Assembly: GCA_025200525.1 (NCBI GenBank) | Contig: CM045768.1 | Location: 52,584,925-52,648,924 of the forward strand | Direction: 5' to 3' | DNA from: Camellia lanceoleosa | Lineage: Eukaryota > Streptophyta > Magnoliopsida > Ericales > Theaceae | Length of the DNA: 64,000 nucleotides | Shown: piece after piece, positions 1-11,250 of the stretch | Numbering within the stretch: position 1 is the stretch's first letter | Layout: each line of letters opens with the position of its first letter | Program-made: the position numbers and the translations under genes | The notes under the pieces: generated by a model | Seen by the model: the letters and a program-made list of their open reading frames with translations, nothing else | The model's database searches: none | What the model was told of the DNA's origin: nothing

Positions 1-1310
1 GCAATTCCAGAATTTTTCGATTGACGGGGCCTCATTTCGGCGAGTTTCCCCTTTCGGCGGACAAAGCCTAAAGGCCAGCTCGGCGTACATTCCGCTCGGC
101 GGTGATGAAGAGTGCAAAAATCTTTGGATCTTGCGATTTTCCTTTCGGCGTTAAAAGCCCTTTCGGCGACTGTAAAACAATGCAAAGAAAATACTGGGAG
201 CATGAATTCCCCGCTCGAGCGGCACTTCCCCCGCTCGAGCGGACGTCCAAAATCTGGAAAATCCAGATTCGACCTCTGAGTTTCAAACCAAGTTTTGATG
301 CTCCAAATTCGATCCTCTTGGGCCCATTTTCTGGAAAACTCTTTCAAACACATAGAATAACAAGTTTTAAAGCTCAATTTAAGAAATCAAGGCCCAAGGG
401 TGTTTCAATTAAATCCAAAATTCAAACCCATTTCATGAACAAGTTTTAAACATGCAATGCATGAACTTTAAACCAATTTCAAGCTTCCAAACTAGCTCAA
501 ATGAGCTCCAATCTTTGAAAACAATGAGGAAACATGAACTATGATAACAACATGGACATACATGTGACAATTCTCCAAGAATTCAACTCAAACTCATCAA
601 TATATACATGCATGTAACATTTGAGCTTCAATTCACCATTTATGACCAAATTCATGTCTTAGCTCTCTAATGATGCATGAAACATGCAAGGTTTGCTCAA
701 ACACAACATTAAGAAGGCAAGATCCTTACCTAAGTCTCAATTACAAGGTTTAGGAAGCTAGATTAGCAAGTATACTTCAAGTCTCCTAGCAATTCTCAAG
801 CAAATCAACAAGAACAAGTCCCTCTCTCTCTACCTCTCTTCTTGGTCGGCAAACAAGGAGAAAAAGGCTGAGGAAATAAGTTGGTTCAAGTGTATACAAG
901 GCTCAAGGATGATATAAAACAATGGGTCCACTCACATGGCAATTTGATGAATAAGCCTAAGTTCGTAATTTACTCAATTTAACCTAGTTTAATCATTCCT
1001 AATCAATTTTCAGATAAATATACCATAAAGTCAGGAATATTCTACTGATTCTAAAACATCAAACGGTTCCCAATTCGGCCGCCGATAAGGCCTTCAATTA
1101 ACAATTAAAACATACGAATTCAAACAGATAATAAATCAATTAAACAGATAGAAATGCAATTCAATAGGTTAACTTATTCAATTTCGTTTTCAGTTTCATT
1201 GATCTTGATAGTTCATCGAGTTCACTTATCGGTCATTATCATTTCGGTTTAGCAATAATCGATATATAACTTCGGTGGTTATACTGATGTCGATCTGAGG
1301 GTCGTTCTGA
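1..1310 (-). repeat. Element A 3' LTR (partial)
   Basis: This segment is nearly collinear with 6930-8042 joined to 13119-13320, sharing hundreds of bases such as the stretch around 300-1075. On the minus strand the LTR begins near 1310 beside a purine tract. Only about 1.3 kb of an expected 2.4 kb is inside the window. Positions 1105-1115 preserve the uninterrupted site where element B entered the sister LTR. Confidence 0.9.
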
Positions 1311-1320
1311 TCTCCTCCTT
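1311..1320 (-). other. Polypurine tract of element A
   Basis: On the minus strand this reads AAGGAGGAGA, directly next to the 3' LTR start. It is the expected position of the plus-strand priming site of an LTR retrotransposon. Confidence 0.7.
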
Positions 1321-1337
1321 ATAAGGAGTTTAGTCCT

Positions 1338-1667
1338 CTAAACTCGAGTTACCTTCGATCTGAAAAGCGAGTTTGAGAACAAATCCGGATATCGCCTAGC
1401 CATGTCATCTTCCCTTTCCCAAGTGGCATACACACCACCATGGTTCTGCCAGTCAACTTTCACTAGCGGAATCTCTTTGTTTCTCAGTTTCTTGATCCGT
1501 CGGTTTACAATCTGTATAGGCCGTTCCTCGTAGGTGTAGTCATCACTAAGCACTATACGGGTAGGCTCAATCACATGAAACGGATCCCAAAGATAGTCTC
1601 TCAACATCGAAATGTGGAAGACGTTATGCATATGCTCCATTTCAGGAGGAAGTGCAACTTGATGCAT
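1338..1667 (-). pseudogene. Element A integrase C-terminus with chromo-like tail
   Basis: A 109-residue open segment includes VFHISMLRDY, TYEERPIQI and PLVKVDWQNH, followed by YATWEREDDM. This matches the end of plant chromovirus integrases, where a chromodomain-like motif is thought to guide insertion into heterochromatin. It ends close to the 3' LTR, as expected. The join to the integrase core upstream (higher coordinates) is broken by frameshifts, so it is a fragment of the dead polyprotein. Confidence 0.85.
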
Positions 1668-2751
1668 GCCGGATTGATTTTCTCAATAATCGTCACGGTC
1701 AGACATATCTCGGTGCTAACTTGCCTTTGACTCCAAAGCGAGTCGGCCTTTCATTGGTGTCACTTTCACAAACACGTGATCACCCACTTCATATTCTCTA
1801 TCCGTCTTCGACATCTGCATAACTTTCTGCTACATGCGGTTTTCGGTCTCTATGTCGATTTCACTTTCTCGGTCGTTTCAGATACAATCTCGGGCCCAAC
1901 AGCGGCCCATCTCCAACTTCGCCCAGATTGGAGATCTACACTTTCGCCATACAATGCCTCGAAAGCGCCATCGATACTCGAATGGTATTTGTTGTTGTGG
2001 CGAATTCATCAACGACAAATGACTCTCCCAATTTCCTGAAAGTCCGATTACACATTCTCGATGGGTCCTCTAGAGTGCGGATGGTCCTTCGACTATCCAT
2101 GTCTGCGAGGATGATAGGCACTACTACTCAATTCGGTACCCAATGCGATCTGTAGGCTCTGCGAACCTCGATGTAAACTTGAATCCTGTCGAAACAATAG
2201 ATCTGAGCACTCCATGCAATCTCACAATTTCATCAATATAGATATGACCAATTTGTCCGCATTATAGATTGTCTTGACAGGTAAAAAGTGTGCAGATTTA
2301 GTCAATCTATCAACAATAACCCAAATAGAGTCCATACCTTTCCTGGAGCGCGGTAATCCGACGATAAAATCCATCGTGATATGCTTCCATTTCCACTCTG
2401 GTATGGGGAAGGGTTGCGATGTCCGTGGTCGTTGATGTTAACTTTGACTGTTGGCGGTGAAGGCATTTGGACACAAAATCGGCAATTTCCTTCTTCATTC
2501 ACGGCCACGAAATTGCATTTGAGATCTTGATACATTTTCGTATTACCTGGGTGAATAGAAAACTTCGAACTGTGGCCTTCTTGCAGAACTCTTCTTTTCA
2601 ATTCAATGTCATTTGGTACACACAGTCTGTCTTGAAATTTCAGTACATTGTTGTCAAATTTGAACCCCGGTCTCGGTTTTGAATCTCTTTCTTCAATAAC
2701 CTTTTTCAAGAAATCATCAAGTTGTTGTTTTTCTTTAATTTCCTCAATCAA
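1668..2751 (-). pseudogene. Element A integrase core and zinc-binding region, degenerate
   Basis: The segment at 2302-2751 (minus) reads like the spacer and H2C2-type N-terminal zinc region of gypsy integrases (residues such as KFDNNVLKFQDRLCVPND and HSSKFSIHPGNTKMYQDLK). The catalytic core between about 1680 and 2360 survives only as short pieces in several frames, for example one containing [14 protein letters not shown]. No continuous DDE core can be read, so integration activity is lost. Confidence 0.8.
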
Positions 2752-2759
2752 TGCTGGTT

Positions 2760-3173
2760 AGTCAACAAACAGGCTAAGTTGGCAATCGATTTCCGGCTCA
2801 ATGCATCGGCAACGGTGTTGGCTTTTCCCGGATGGTACAAAATCTGTAGGTCATAATCTTTTATCAGTTCAAGCCATCTCCCGTCTCATATTCGATTCTT
2901 TACGAGTGAAAAAAGTATTTTAGGCTCTTGTGGTCGGTATACACTTCACAAAGTTGCTCCATACAAATAGTGGCCTTGATTTTTGATTGCAAAAACTCTG
3001 ACAAGTTCTAAATCATGGGTAGGGTAGTTCTTTTCATGCGGTCTCAAGCGTAGGAAGCATAAGCAATAACTCTCCCATTGCATTAAAACACACCCCAAAC
3101 CCTTATGAGAAGCATCACTAAAAACAGTATAACCATCCGTACCTGGAGGTTGCGTCAAAATCGGTGCAGTCAC
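2760..3173 (-). pseudogene. Element A RNase H domain, degenerate
   Basis: The minus strand at 2946-3173 carries PPGTDGYTVFSDASHKGLG, then LRPHEKNYPTHDLEL and GHYLYG. These are hallmark motifs of the Ty3/gypsy RNase H, with the catalytic Asp in SDAS. The middle is scrambled (the usual 'VIAYASRQ' part is frameshifted), so the domain is inactive. It directly follows the reverse transcriptase as in intact polyproteins. Confidence 0.85.
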
Positions 3174-3271
3174 AAGACTGGTTGTCAGTTCTTGAAATGC
3201 TGATTCCCTATGGTCTGTCCAGTCAAATGATATCCCTTTTACGTGTCAATCGAGTCATTGGTAAGGCAATC

Positions 3272-3930
3272 TTAGAAATCTTTGACAAACCTTACAGAGT
3301 ATCCGCCAATCCCAAAAAGCTTGGACTTGATTACATTAAATCGGTCTAGGCGATTCACTCTGACTTCAATTTTCTGCGGGTCAACAGAAATCCCATCTTT
3401 GCTAACAACATGTCCCAAAAACATTATATGATCAAGCCAAAATTCACATTTAGACAGTTTAGCATACAGTTTCTGTTCTCTTAAGGTTTGCAGGGCAAGT
3501 CTCAAATGGTGTTCATGTTCTTCTACAGTCTTAGAATAAATCAGTATGTCGTCAATGAATACCACAATAAAATCATCAAGGTATGGTTTAAAAATTCTGT
3601 TCATGAGGTTCATAAATGCAGCAGGGGCATTCGTAACTCCGAACGGCATAACTAAAAATTCAAAGTGGCCATACCTCGTTCTGAAAGCAGTTTTAGCAAT
3701 ATCTTCCGGTTTTACCTTCAGTTGATGATACCCTGATCTGAGATCAATCTTGGAAAACACTTGTGCACCTCAATGGCGATCAAATAAGTCATCAATCTGT
3801 AAGGGATATTTATTCTTCTGATTACCTTGTTCAATTCACGATAGTCAATACCGCGATCTCGATGAGCCGTCTTTCTTCTTTACAAACAAAAGCAGGTGCA
3901 CCCACGGTGACGTCTTTGGAGTGCGATAAA
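3272..3930 (-). pseudogene. Element A reverse transcriptase domain
   Basis: An open stretch of 162 residues (3272-3760) shows the palm motifs in order: [28 protein letters not shown] and the catalytic FIDDILIYS, followed by [15 protein letters not shown]. The sequence resembles Tekay/Del-type reverse transcriptases. N-terminal motifs continue to about 3930 in other frames (a decayed lead-in with frameshifts). It would copy element RNA into DNA in cytoplasmic particles; here it is only a fragment. Confidence 0.92.
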
Positions 3931-4399
3931 CTTCTTGTCTAATAGTTCTGCAATTGTACCTTCAATTCTTTCGATTCGATTGGAGCCATTCTATAGGAGC
4001 TTTAGATGTCAATTTGGGTACCGGAATCACATCCACAATAAATTCAATTTCACTGTCAATCAAATCACGGCAATTCATCTGGAAATACATCAGGAACTCT
4101 CGACTATAGGAATACAATTCACATCGGTTTAACATTATCATTAGCGATGCAGTCATACTGAGAACAGATATCCTTTACACCTTTCTAATCAATTTGGCGG
4201 CCTTTACTGAAGAAATCGAGATATGGAGGAGGTACTACTCCACTCCCATTAAACACAAATTCAGCAAACCCGGTGGACGGAAAACTACTTGTTTTGTTAC
4301 ACGTCTATAGTGGCATGATGTTTTTGTAGCCAATCCATCCCCAATATTACATCAAGTGGTCTATGTTCAATGGCGATAAATCAATAAGCAGATGCATAT

Positions 4400-4625
4400 C
4401 CCCAACAATAATCTCTGGCGGGATACATATATGCACATGTCATGGATCCTCTAACAGTGATAATCTGACTAACAAATAGTTCATGGGTTCTAAGGGTCTA
4501 TTCAATTTCGAAAAAGCATGCGATACATACGAATGTAGACCCGAATCAATCAATACATAAGCATTTTGAGCACGAGATAGAGGATACCTAACACCAGTCT
4601 CGGTGTTTTGCCGTCTCCGGTACTA
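4400..4625 (-). pseudogene. Element A aspartic protease remnant
   Basis: On the minus strand near 4536-4575 the reading is SRAQNAYVLIDSGLHSYVS. The DSG triad corresponds to the active-site D-S/T-G of retroviral-like pepsins and is preceded by the usual hydrophobic strand. The rest of the domain towards 4200 is broken by stops. Position between the zinc knuckle and reverse transcriptase fits. Confidence 0.7.
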
Positions 4626-4699
4626 GGGCAAACACTCGGCCTGCCTCATAGGCTCTTTCCGTAGCTTTGGGGTTCGGTTTTGGTGCTACATTTGATCTT

Positions 4700-5590
4700 C
4701 TTTGCGCTTGGTGCGGCTTTACTACTAGCGGTGGAAGCGAAGGCGATCTTTGATTACGTGGCCCACCTTGCCACACGAAACAAGCTCAATCGATAGCAAA
4801 CCCCTTTGTGCTTATTGCCACATACGGAGCGAGGGTGTAAATCCACTTCCTTAGGTGGGCTAGTAGTCGACCAGTATTACATTTCTTGTTTCTTTGGGTT
4901 ATGCTTGCCTTTCTTAAATTTAAAACCTGTCTTTTCCTTGCCACTCACTTGTCGGTGTTTGATTGTTTCCTTCTTTGCAATATTTATCTCGGCCATCAAT
5001 GCTCGATTCGAGAACACCCACAAAAGTTGGCATTTTCAAAACACTAATTACATCTGTATATTAGCAATAAGGCCTCCTTCAAACCTTCGCCTTCTTATAT
5101 TCGGTATCCACCATATGTGGTGCATACCTAGCAAACTCGGTAATTTCTTCTCATATTGACCTTGAGACATATTGCCTGTCTCGCTTGTTCAAACTCGATC
5201 ACTTTTACATCTCTAATGCCTTTGGGAAATACTTTTCAAGAAGGACTCCTTGAGCGAGCCCAAGTCAGAATGGTATTTGCATCACGGGTCAACATCCACC
5301 ACCTTCTGGCTTCTTCCTGAAGGGTGAAGGTTGCCAACAATACTTTGTTTGCTTCGGAGCACGGAAAAACCTCAAACAACTTTTCGGTCTCAAGAACCCA
5401 AGCTTCAGCCTTTAACGGTTCTAAGCCTCCCTGAAAGGACGGCGGTTTCATCTTGCTGAACTTATGGGTCAGTGCAATAATATCCACCTCATTAGCATTC
5501 ACATTCTGTACATTTTGTTCCGGTTGTACCGGAAGAGGAGGAGGTGAAATTTGTTGGTTGTTGTTGTTCGAGTCTTTCAATTATCAGTCC
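4700..5590 (-). pseudogene. Element A gag with zinc knuckle, degenerate
   Basis: The minus strand at 5236-5580 encodes a gag N-terminal part. It has a low-complexity Asn/Gln/Pro start, then FSKMKPPSFQGG, AEAWVLETEKLFEVF and EEARRWWMLTRDA, typical of the Retrotrans_gag family. A CCHC-like knuckle is readable near 4740-4800 (CGKVGH core). Frameshifts separate the pieces. Gag would form the nucleocapsid particle. Confidence 0.82.
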
Positions 5591-5847
5591 CATCATTTGT
5601 TCAAGTCTGGCCATTCTGGCCTCGGAGGATGATGCTTCAGTTTCATTTGCATTATCCATTTCACTATAGCAGTTATAACAGTTATCATTATAAACAGTTG
5701 TACAATTAAACAGTTTAACACTTTAACACATAATCAGTCAGTCATAAGCACACACTTTTCAAATTCATGAGATGCCCTAATTGCTTTTCTAGGACACCCT
5801 ATAGCTCGTTTGGACACATGTGTGCGGTATAACTCGTGGTTAAGTAT

Positions 5848-5860
5848 CGCTCTGATACCA
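5848..5860 (-). other. Primer binding site of element A
   Basis: On the minus strand this reads TGGTATCAGAGCG, complementary to the 3' end of plant initiator methionine tRNA. It lies 3 bp from the LTR end at 5864. It fixes the orientation of element A and marks the inner edge of the 5' LTR. Confidence 0.93.
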
Positions 5861-5863
5861 ATC

Positions 5864-8042
5864 TGTCACGACCCAAACCCGGCCCTATGGGTTTAGCAAA
5901 ATGGCGGCGATGTCAAGATTACCAAGGCCCTCTGAAACGATATCTGATCCAACGAGTTGAGAACTGGCGGAAATATCTGATAAGTAACTAGTGTCCATTG
6001 AGGTGAAAATCAATGTCAAAACATTTTTATGCATTCATACATTCAAAAGTACAATCCATATCTGATCTATACAATCATGTACAACATTGATGCGGGGACC
6101 CAACCCTCGATATGATGCGGTCGGGCGATTCTATCTGATAGCATTACAAGATTACAAAAGCAAGGAGACTAGTGGGGACACAAAAACACCCCAAGCCATG
6201 GCATGGCGTCTCGGAACCTCACGGTGAGGCACGTAAATTTGGTGACAAAACTAGGACCAATCACGCTCTAGCTTCGATGCGGCGGTGAGCACCTACATAT
6301 ATATATATAAGCGTGAGCTAAAGCCCGGTGAATAACATACGATGTAAAGAGGTTATGAATGAATGTCCTTACGATAATGAAATCAATTCATTATCTGATA
6401 TTTCAATCTTTCGATATTTCGATCAATCGGTATTTCAATCAATCGGTCATATGTGGTACATCCATTAGCCTATAAGCAATAGGTCCAAAAGGGCCGGCCA
6501 TATGAACCAACAATAATGATGACCATCAATCGGTATGGTTCCACAAGGAAAGCAAGCGAGCTACATAACGATCAATAACGATGGGTGCTAAGGATGCCTG
6601 TCTGAGTTAAATCAGGACATACATTCATTCAACAAGTAATATCGTTCAATAAGCAGTTCGATTCGAGATTCAAAATATAACCATTTGAACATATCTTTAC
6701 TGTCTGTTACTCACGGTGATTGGGCTATCGGTAGCTAAATGGCGTCCCAGAAAGTCAACCCTAAACAATCAATCAATAGAACACACACTAAGTTTCTGAG
6801 TTGGAAAGGATGATAATTAAATCCTAAATTCCTCGGTGTGGTTCTATGCTTAAATCCTCATTAAGATGTCTTAAACTAGGCCTAGAATGCCTAGGATGGG
6901 ATGAGGATGCAAAAAATACACTAAGGAAGCAATTCAGAATTTTTGATGAACGGGGCCTCCGCTCGGCCTTGAGTTTCCCTTTCGGCGGACAAGCACCTAA
7001 AGGCCACGCTCGGCGTACATTCCGCCGCTCGGCGGTGATGAAAAGTGCAAAAATCTTTGGATCGCGATTTTCCCTTTCGGCGTTAAAAGCCCTTCGGCGG
7101 TGTAAAACAATGCAAAGAGAATACTGGGAGCATGAATTCCCCGCTCGAGCGGCACTTCCCCCGCTCGAGCGGACGTCCAAAATCTGGAAAATCCAGATTC
7201 GACCTCTGAGTTTCAAACCAAGTTTTGATGCTCCAAATTCGATCCTCTTGGGCCCATTTTCTGGAAAACTCTTTCAAACACATAGAATAACAAGTTTTAA
7301 AGCTCAATTTAAGAAATCAAGGCCCAAGGGTGTTTCAATTAAATCCAAAATTCAAACCCATTTCATGAACAAGTTTTAAACATGCAATGCATGAACTTTA
7401 AACCAATTTCAAGCTTCCAAACTAGCTCAAATGAGCTCCAATCTTTGAAAACAATGAGGAAACATGAACTATGATAACAACATGGACATGCATGTGACAA
7501 TTCTCCAAGAATTCAACTCAAACTCATCAATATATACATGCATGTAACATTTGAGCTTCAATTCACCATTTATGACCAAATTCATGTCTTAGCTCTCTAA
7601 TGATGCATGAAACATGCAAGGTTTGCTCAAACACAACATTAAGAAGGCAAGATCCTTACCTAAGTCTCAATTACAAGGTTTAGGAAGCTAGATTAGCAAG
7701 TATACTTCAAGTCTCCTAGCAATTCTCAAGCAAATCAACAAGAACAAGTCCCTCTCTCTCTACCTCTCTTCTTGGTCGGCAAACAAGGAGAAAAAGGCTG
7801 AGGAAATAAGTTGGTTCAAGTGTATACAAGGCTCAAGGATGATATAAAACAATGGGTCCACTCACATGGCAATTTGGTGAATAAGCCTAAGTTCGTAATT
7901 TACTCAATTTAACCTAGTTTAATCATTCCTAATCAATTTTCAGATAAATATACCATAAAGTCAGGAATATTCTACTGATTCTAAAACATCAAACGGTACC
8001 CAATTAAAGGCCGATAAGGCCTTCAATTAACAATTAAAACAT
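5864..8042 (-). repeat. Element A 5' LTR, inner segment
   Basis: On the minus strand this ends in TGACA next to the primer site. It matches 1-1075 over 6930-8030 and, in reverse complement, the solo LTR at 35386-37800 (for example the stretch near 6840-6905). An AT repeat at 6297-6311 may be the TATA region. Together with 13119-13320 the LTR is about 2.38 kb. It is interrupted at 8043 by element B. Confidence 0.9.
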
Positions 8043-8045
8043 CTT

Positions 8046-8767
8046 TGTCGAGGGAGGAAAAATTCCGCAACCGCACTTCCTTTCTTCAAGCTCCTCGGTG
8101 TCCGATCACTGAAAGCACTTGGCGTTGAGCTACGCGGTGTGTGGCGGAAAACACCTCCGACGATCAAGTTAGCACACACCTAGGATAGAGAGAGAGAGAG
8201 TGTTTGAGTGTAAGAAATTCCTTACAAAGTGTTAGGTCCCCTTAGTATGGGGCGCAGACTTGCTTATATACCCTGCGCCCATATCCACTCCTAGTGGCCT
8301 CTCAACACGTGGCTCTGCTATCCCATCCCTCAGCATCCGCCATGCTGAACATCACCTAACCCAATTGCTGCTCACTCTCTTTGGGAGCTCGGCGGCAGTG
8401 AAACATCTCGGCTATCAAGCGGCCTTTGCTTTATGCCCAAGCATTCCCTGGTTAAGCTCAATGGAGGCAGGCTGGCGTGGCATCTCGGCGAGCAGGCTCG
8501 GGTCATCTCAAACTTGTCTGCGGTGGCCTTCTGCGGCAGATAGATACCTCGGTCCAACCGTGTGCGGCTGGCGTCGGACATTTCACTCGGCTAACCTCGT
8601 CTCTTAGAAGTCGTGGCTCGGTTGGGCCAGCGGTGCCTTAAGCACCTTCTCTGGACGAGGCTAAATCTCCTCGGCCCATCACTGCTCGGCCCAAATCTGT
8701 CGTAACTGTCTCAAGCCAAAATCTGTCGATCATTACCCTGATCAATCCGCTCATAAATTTCCTCACA
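8046..8767 (-). repeat. Element B 3' LTR
   Basis: Matches 12400-13118 along its whole length, with many small indels. Minus-strand ends are TGTGAGG and CGACA. A TATATAAG box on the minus strand at about 8264-8271 is the likely LTR promoter; a (GA)n tract follows in the R/U5 region. The U5 motif near 8150-8170 (TAACTTGATCGTCGGAGG, minus) is typical of plant gypsy LTRs. Confidence 0.9.
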
Positions 8768-8839
8768 ATTGCCCTTAATTCCGTCCGCTCGGCGTGACGG
8801 GATTACCATTCGATCAGCAGGTAGATTCACCGAAACCTC

Positions 8840-9790
8840 ACAGTTGAGCAAATACCAATTCTTCAGCCGGAGTAAACCATCTCGGCTGGAATCGCGCAGT
8901 TAAGCAAAACAACAACTCTTCTGCCGGAGTAAATTATCTCGGCTGGAAACGCGCAGTTGAGTAAACCATCAACTCTTCAGCCGGAGTAAGCATCTCGGCT
9001 GGAACAACTCTTCAGCCGGAGTAAACCACCTCGGCTGGAACCTGGAAGTTGAGCAAACCATCAACTCTTCAGCCGGAGTAAGCATCTCGGCTGGAATCGC
9101 GCAGTTGAGCAAAACATCAACTCTTGATCGAGTAAATCATCTCGGTGGAAGCCTTGATTGAGCAAACCATCAACTCTTCAGCCGGAGTAAGCATCTCGGC
9201 TAGAACAACTCTTCAGTCGGAGTAAACCATCTCGGCTGGAACCTGGAAGTTGAGCAAACCATCAACTCTTCAAAGGAGTAAGCATCTCATTTGGAACAAC
9301 TCTTCGGTAGGAGTAAACCATCTCATTTGGAACACGGAAGTTGAGCAAACCATCAACTCTTCAGCCGGAGTAAGCATCTCGGCTGGAACAACTCTTCAGC
9401 CGGAGTAAACCATCTCAGCTGGAACCTGGAAGTTGAGCAAACCATCAACTCTTCAGCCGGAGTAAGCATCTCGGCTGGAATCGCGCAGTTGAGCAAAACA
9501 TCAACTCTTCGGTAGGAGTAAACCATCACTTTGGAATTCCACATTGAGCTATCCATCAACTCTTGACCGAAATAAGAATCTCATTTGGAACAACTCTTCG
9601 GGGAGTAAACCATCTCATTTGGAACACGAAGTTGAGCAAACCATCAACTCTTCGGAGTAAGCATCTCATTTGGACCATCAACCGAGCAAATCACACGGTT
9701 GGAATCACTGAGTTGAACAAACCATCAACTCCATCAGCGAACAAATCATCACGGTTGGAACATCAACCGGAGCAAATCATCTCGACCAAG
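8840..9790. repeat. Tandem array 1 of element B (35- to 70-bp units with inverted cores)
   Basis: More than a dozen units of the form 'ACTCTTCAGCCGGAGTAA ... ATCTCGGCTGGAA' with spacers such as 'GTTGAGCAAACCATCA'. CAGCCGGAG and CTCGGCTGG within each unit are near-inverted repeats able to form short hairpins. Variant units replace these cores with CGGTAGGAG and CTCATTTGG. It lies between gag and the 3' LTR, and no coding function is apparent. Confidence 0.9.
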
Positions 9791-10862
9791 GAACTCCAAG
9801 GAAGGCGAGCAAAGTCCGCTCCGCGACTTCCTACTTGGCGGACAAGATCAGCTCGGCCAAGGAACTCCAAGGAAGGCGAGCAAGGTCCGCTCTGCGACTT
9901 CCTACTTGGCGGACAAGATCAGCTCGGCCAAGGTGGCGGACAAGATCAGCTCGGCCATGGTGGCGGACAAGATTAGCTCGGCCATGGTGGCGGACAAGAT
10001 CAGCTCGGCCAAGGTGGCGGACAAGATCAGCTCGGCCATGGTGGCGGACAAGATCAGCTCGGCCATGGAACTCCAAGGAAGGCGAGCAAGGTCCGCTCCA
10101 CGACTTCCTACTTCGCGGACAAGATCAGCTCGGCCAAGGTGGCGGACAAGATCAGCTCGGCCAAGGAACTCCAAGGAAGGCGAGCAAGGTCCACTCCGCG
10201 ACTTCCCACTTGGCGGACAAGATCAGCTCGGCCAAGGTGGCGGACAAGATCAGCTCGGCCAAGGAACTCCAAGGAAGGCGAGCAAGGTCCGCTCTGCGAC
10301 TTCCTACTTGGCGGACAAGATCAGCTCGGCCAAGGTGGCGGACAAGATCAGCTCGGCCATGGTGGCGGACAAGATCAGCTCGGCCATGGTGGCGGACAAG
10401 ATCAGCTCGGCCATGGAACTCCAAGGAAGGCGAGCAAGGTCCGCTCCACGACTTCCTACTTCGCGGACAAGATCAGCTCGGCCAAGGTGGCGGACAAGAT
10501 CAGCTCGGCCAAGGAACTCCAAGGAAGGCGAGCAAGGTCCGCTCCGCGACTTCCTACTTGGCGGACAAGATCAGCTCGGCCAAGGAACTCCAAGGAAGGC
10601 GAGCAAGGTCCGCTCATGACTTCTACTTGGCGGACAAGATCGGCTCGGCCAAGGAACTCCAAGGAAGGCGAGCAAGGTCCGCTCGCGACTTCCTACTTGG
10701 CGGACAAGATCACGGCCAAGGTGGCGGACAAGATCAGCTCGGCCAAGGAACTCCAAGGAAGGCGAGCAAGGTCCGCTCCGCGACTTCCTACTTGGCGGAC
10801 AAGATCAGCTCGGCCAAGGAACTCCAAGGAAGGCGAGCAAGGTCCGCTCGGCCAAGGAGTAA
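9790..10862. repeat. Tandem array 2 of element B (71-bp and 27-bp units, higher-order)
   Basis: A 71-bp unit starting GGAACTCCAAGGAAGGCGAG alternates with runs of a 27-bp unit (GGTGGCGGACAAGATCAGCT plus 7 bases). A larger block recurs: the TCTGCG variant at 9891 and 10293 is 402 bp apart, and the CTTCGCGG variant at 10111 and 10459 is 348 bp apart, differing by two 27-bp units. The lack of stops creates long artificial reading frames on both strands. Confidence 0.93.
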
Positions 10863-11250
10863 GTCATCCCGGCCGGAACCTTGGAGTTGGCCCCTGATTC
10901 ACTATATTATTTCGGACACAACAAAGTTCTTCAGCAAAAGTAATTCACTTCTATTACATTGACAAAAAGAGTATTTCCATTTAGAAGTGTAAGGGAAACA
11001 AATCCTTCCTCAAAAAATTACATACGGCCGCATTCCATGGCGGGGTACGCCTTTGCCATCCAAATCTTCCAAGTGATATGCCCACTTGCCCGGTTTGCCC
11101 CTAGCTTGCCTTCTTTAGAACCCAGGCGCCCACTTGTCCGTTGCCACCGGGGTTGTCTTCGCGGTGGACGCCGCTGCATCATCCTCTACTCGGATGTACT
11201 CATTGATGCGCTGCATTAGGTGCCACATGGATGTCTGCTGACTCATTGTA
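10863..11250. other. Element B interior between array and gag, no readable gene
   Basis: AT-rich to mixed sequence following the array. I see no conserved retroviral domain here; pieces may be the decayed C-terminus of gag. Confidence 0.5.

Noticed and set aside
5848..5860. Possible tRNA gene at tRNA-like sequence (also 45482-45493)
   Set aside because: Only the 12-13 bases complementary to a tRNA 3' end are present next to LTR ends; these are primer sites, not tRNA genes. No cloverleaf tRNA or rRNA gene was seen in the window.
8840..10862. CRISPR-like regular repeats
   Set aside because: Units are contiguous or variable-spacer tandem repeats inside an LTR element in plant nuclear DNA; there are no unique spacers and no cas genes.
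9835..10962. Long open frame of 375 codons in array 2
   Set aside because: It is the stop-free reading of a 71/27-bp tandem repeat; the frame changes from unit to unit and parallel frames exist on both strands. Not a gene.
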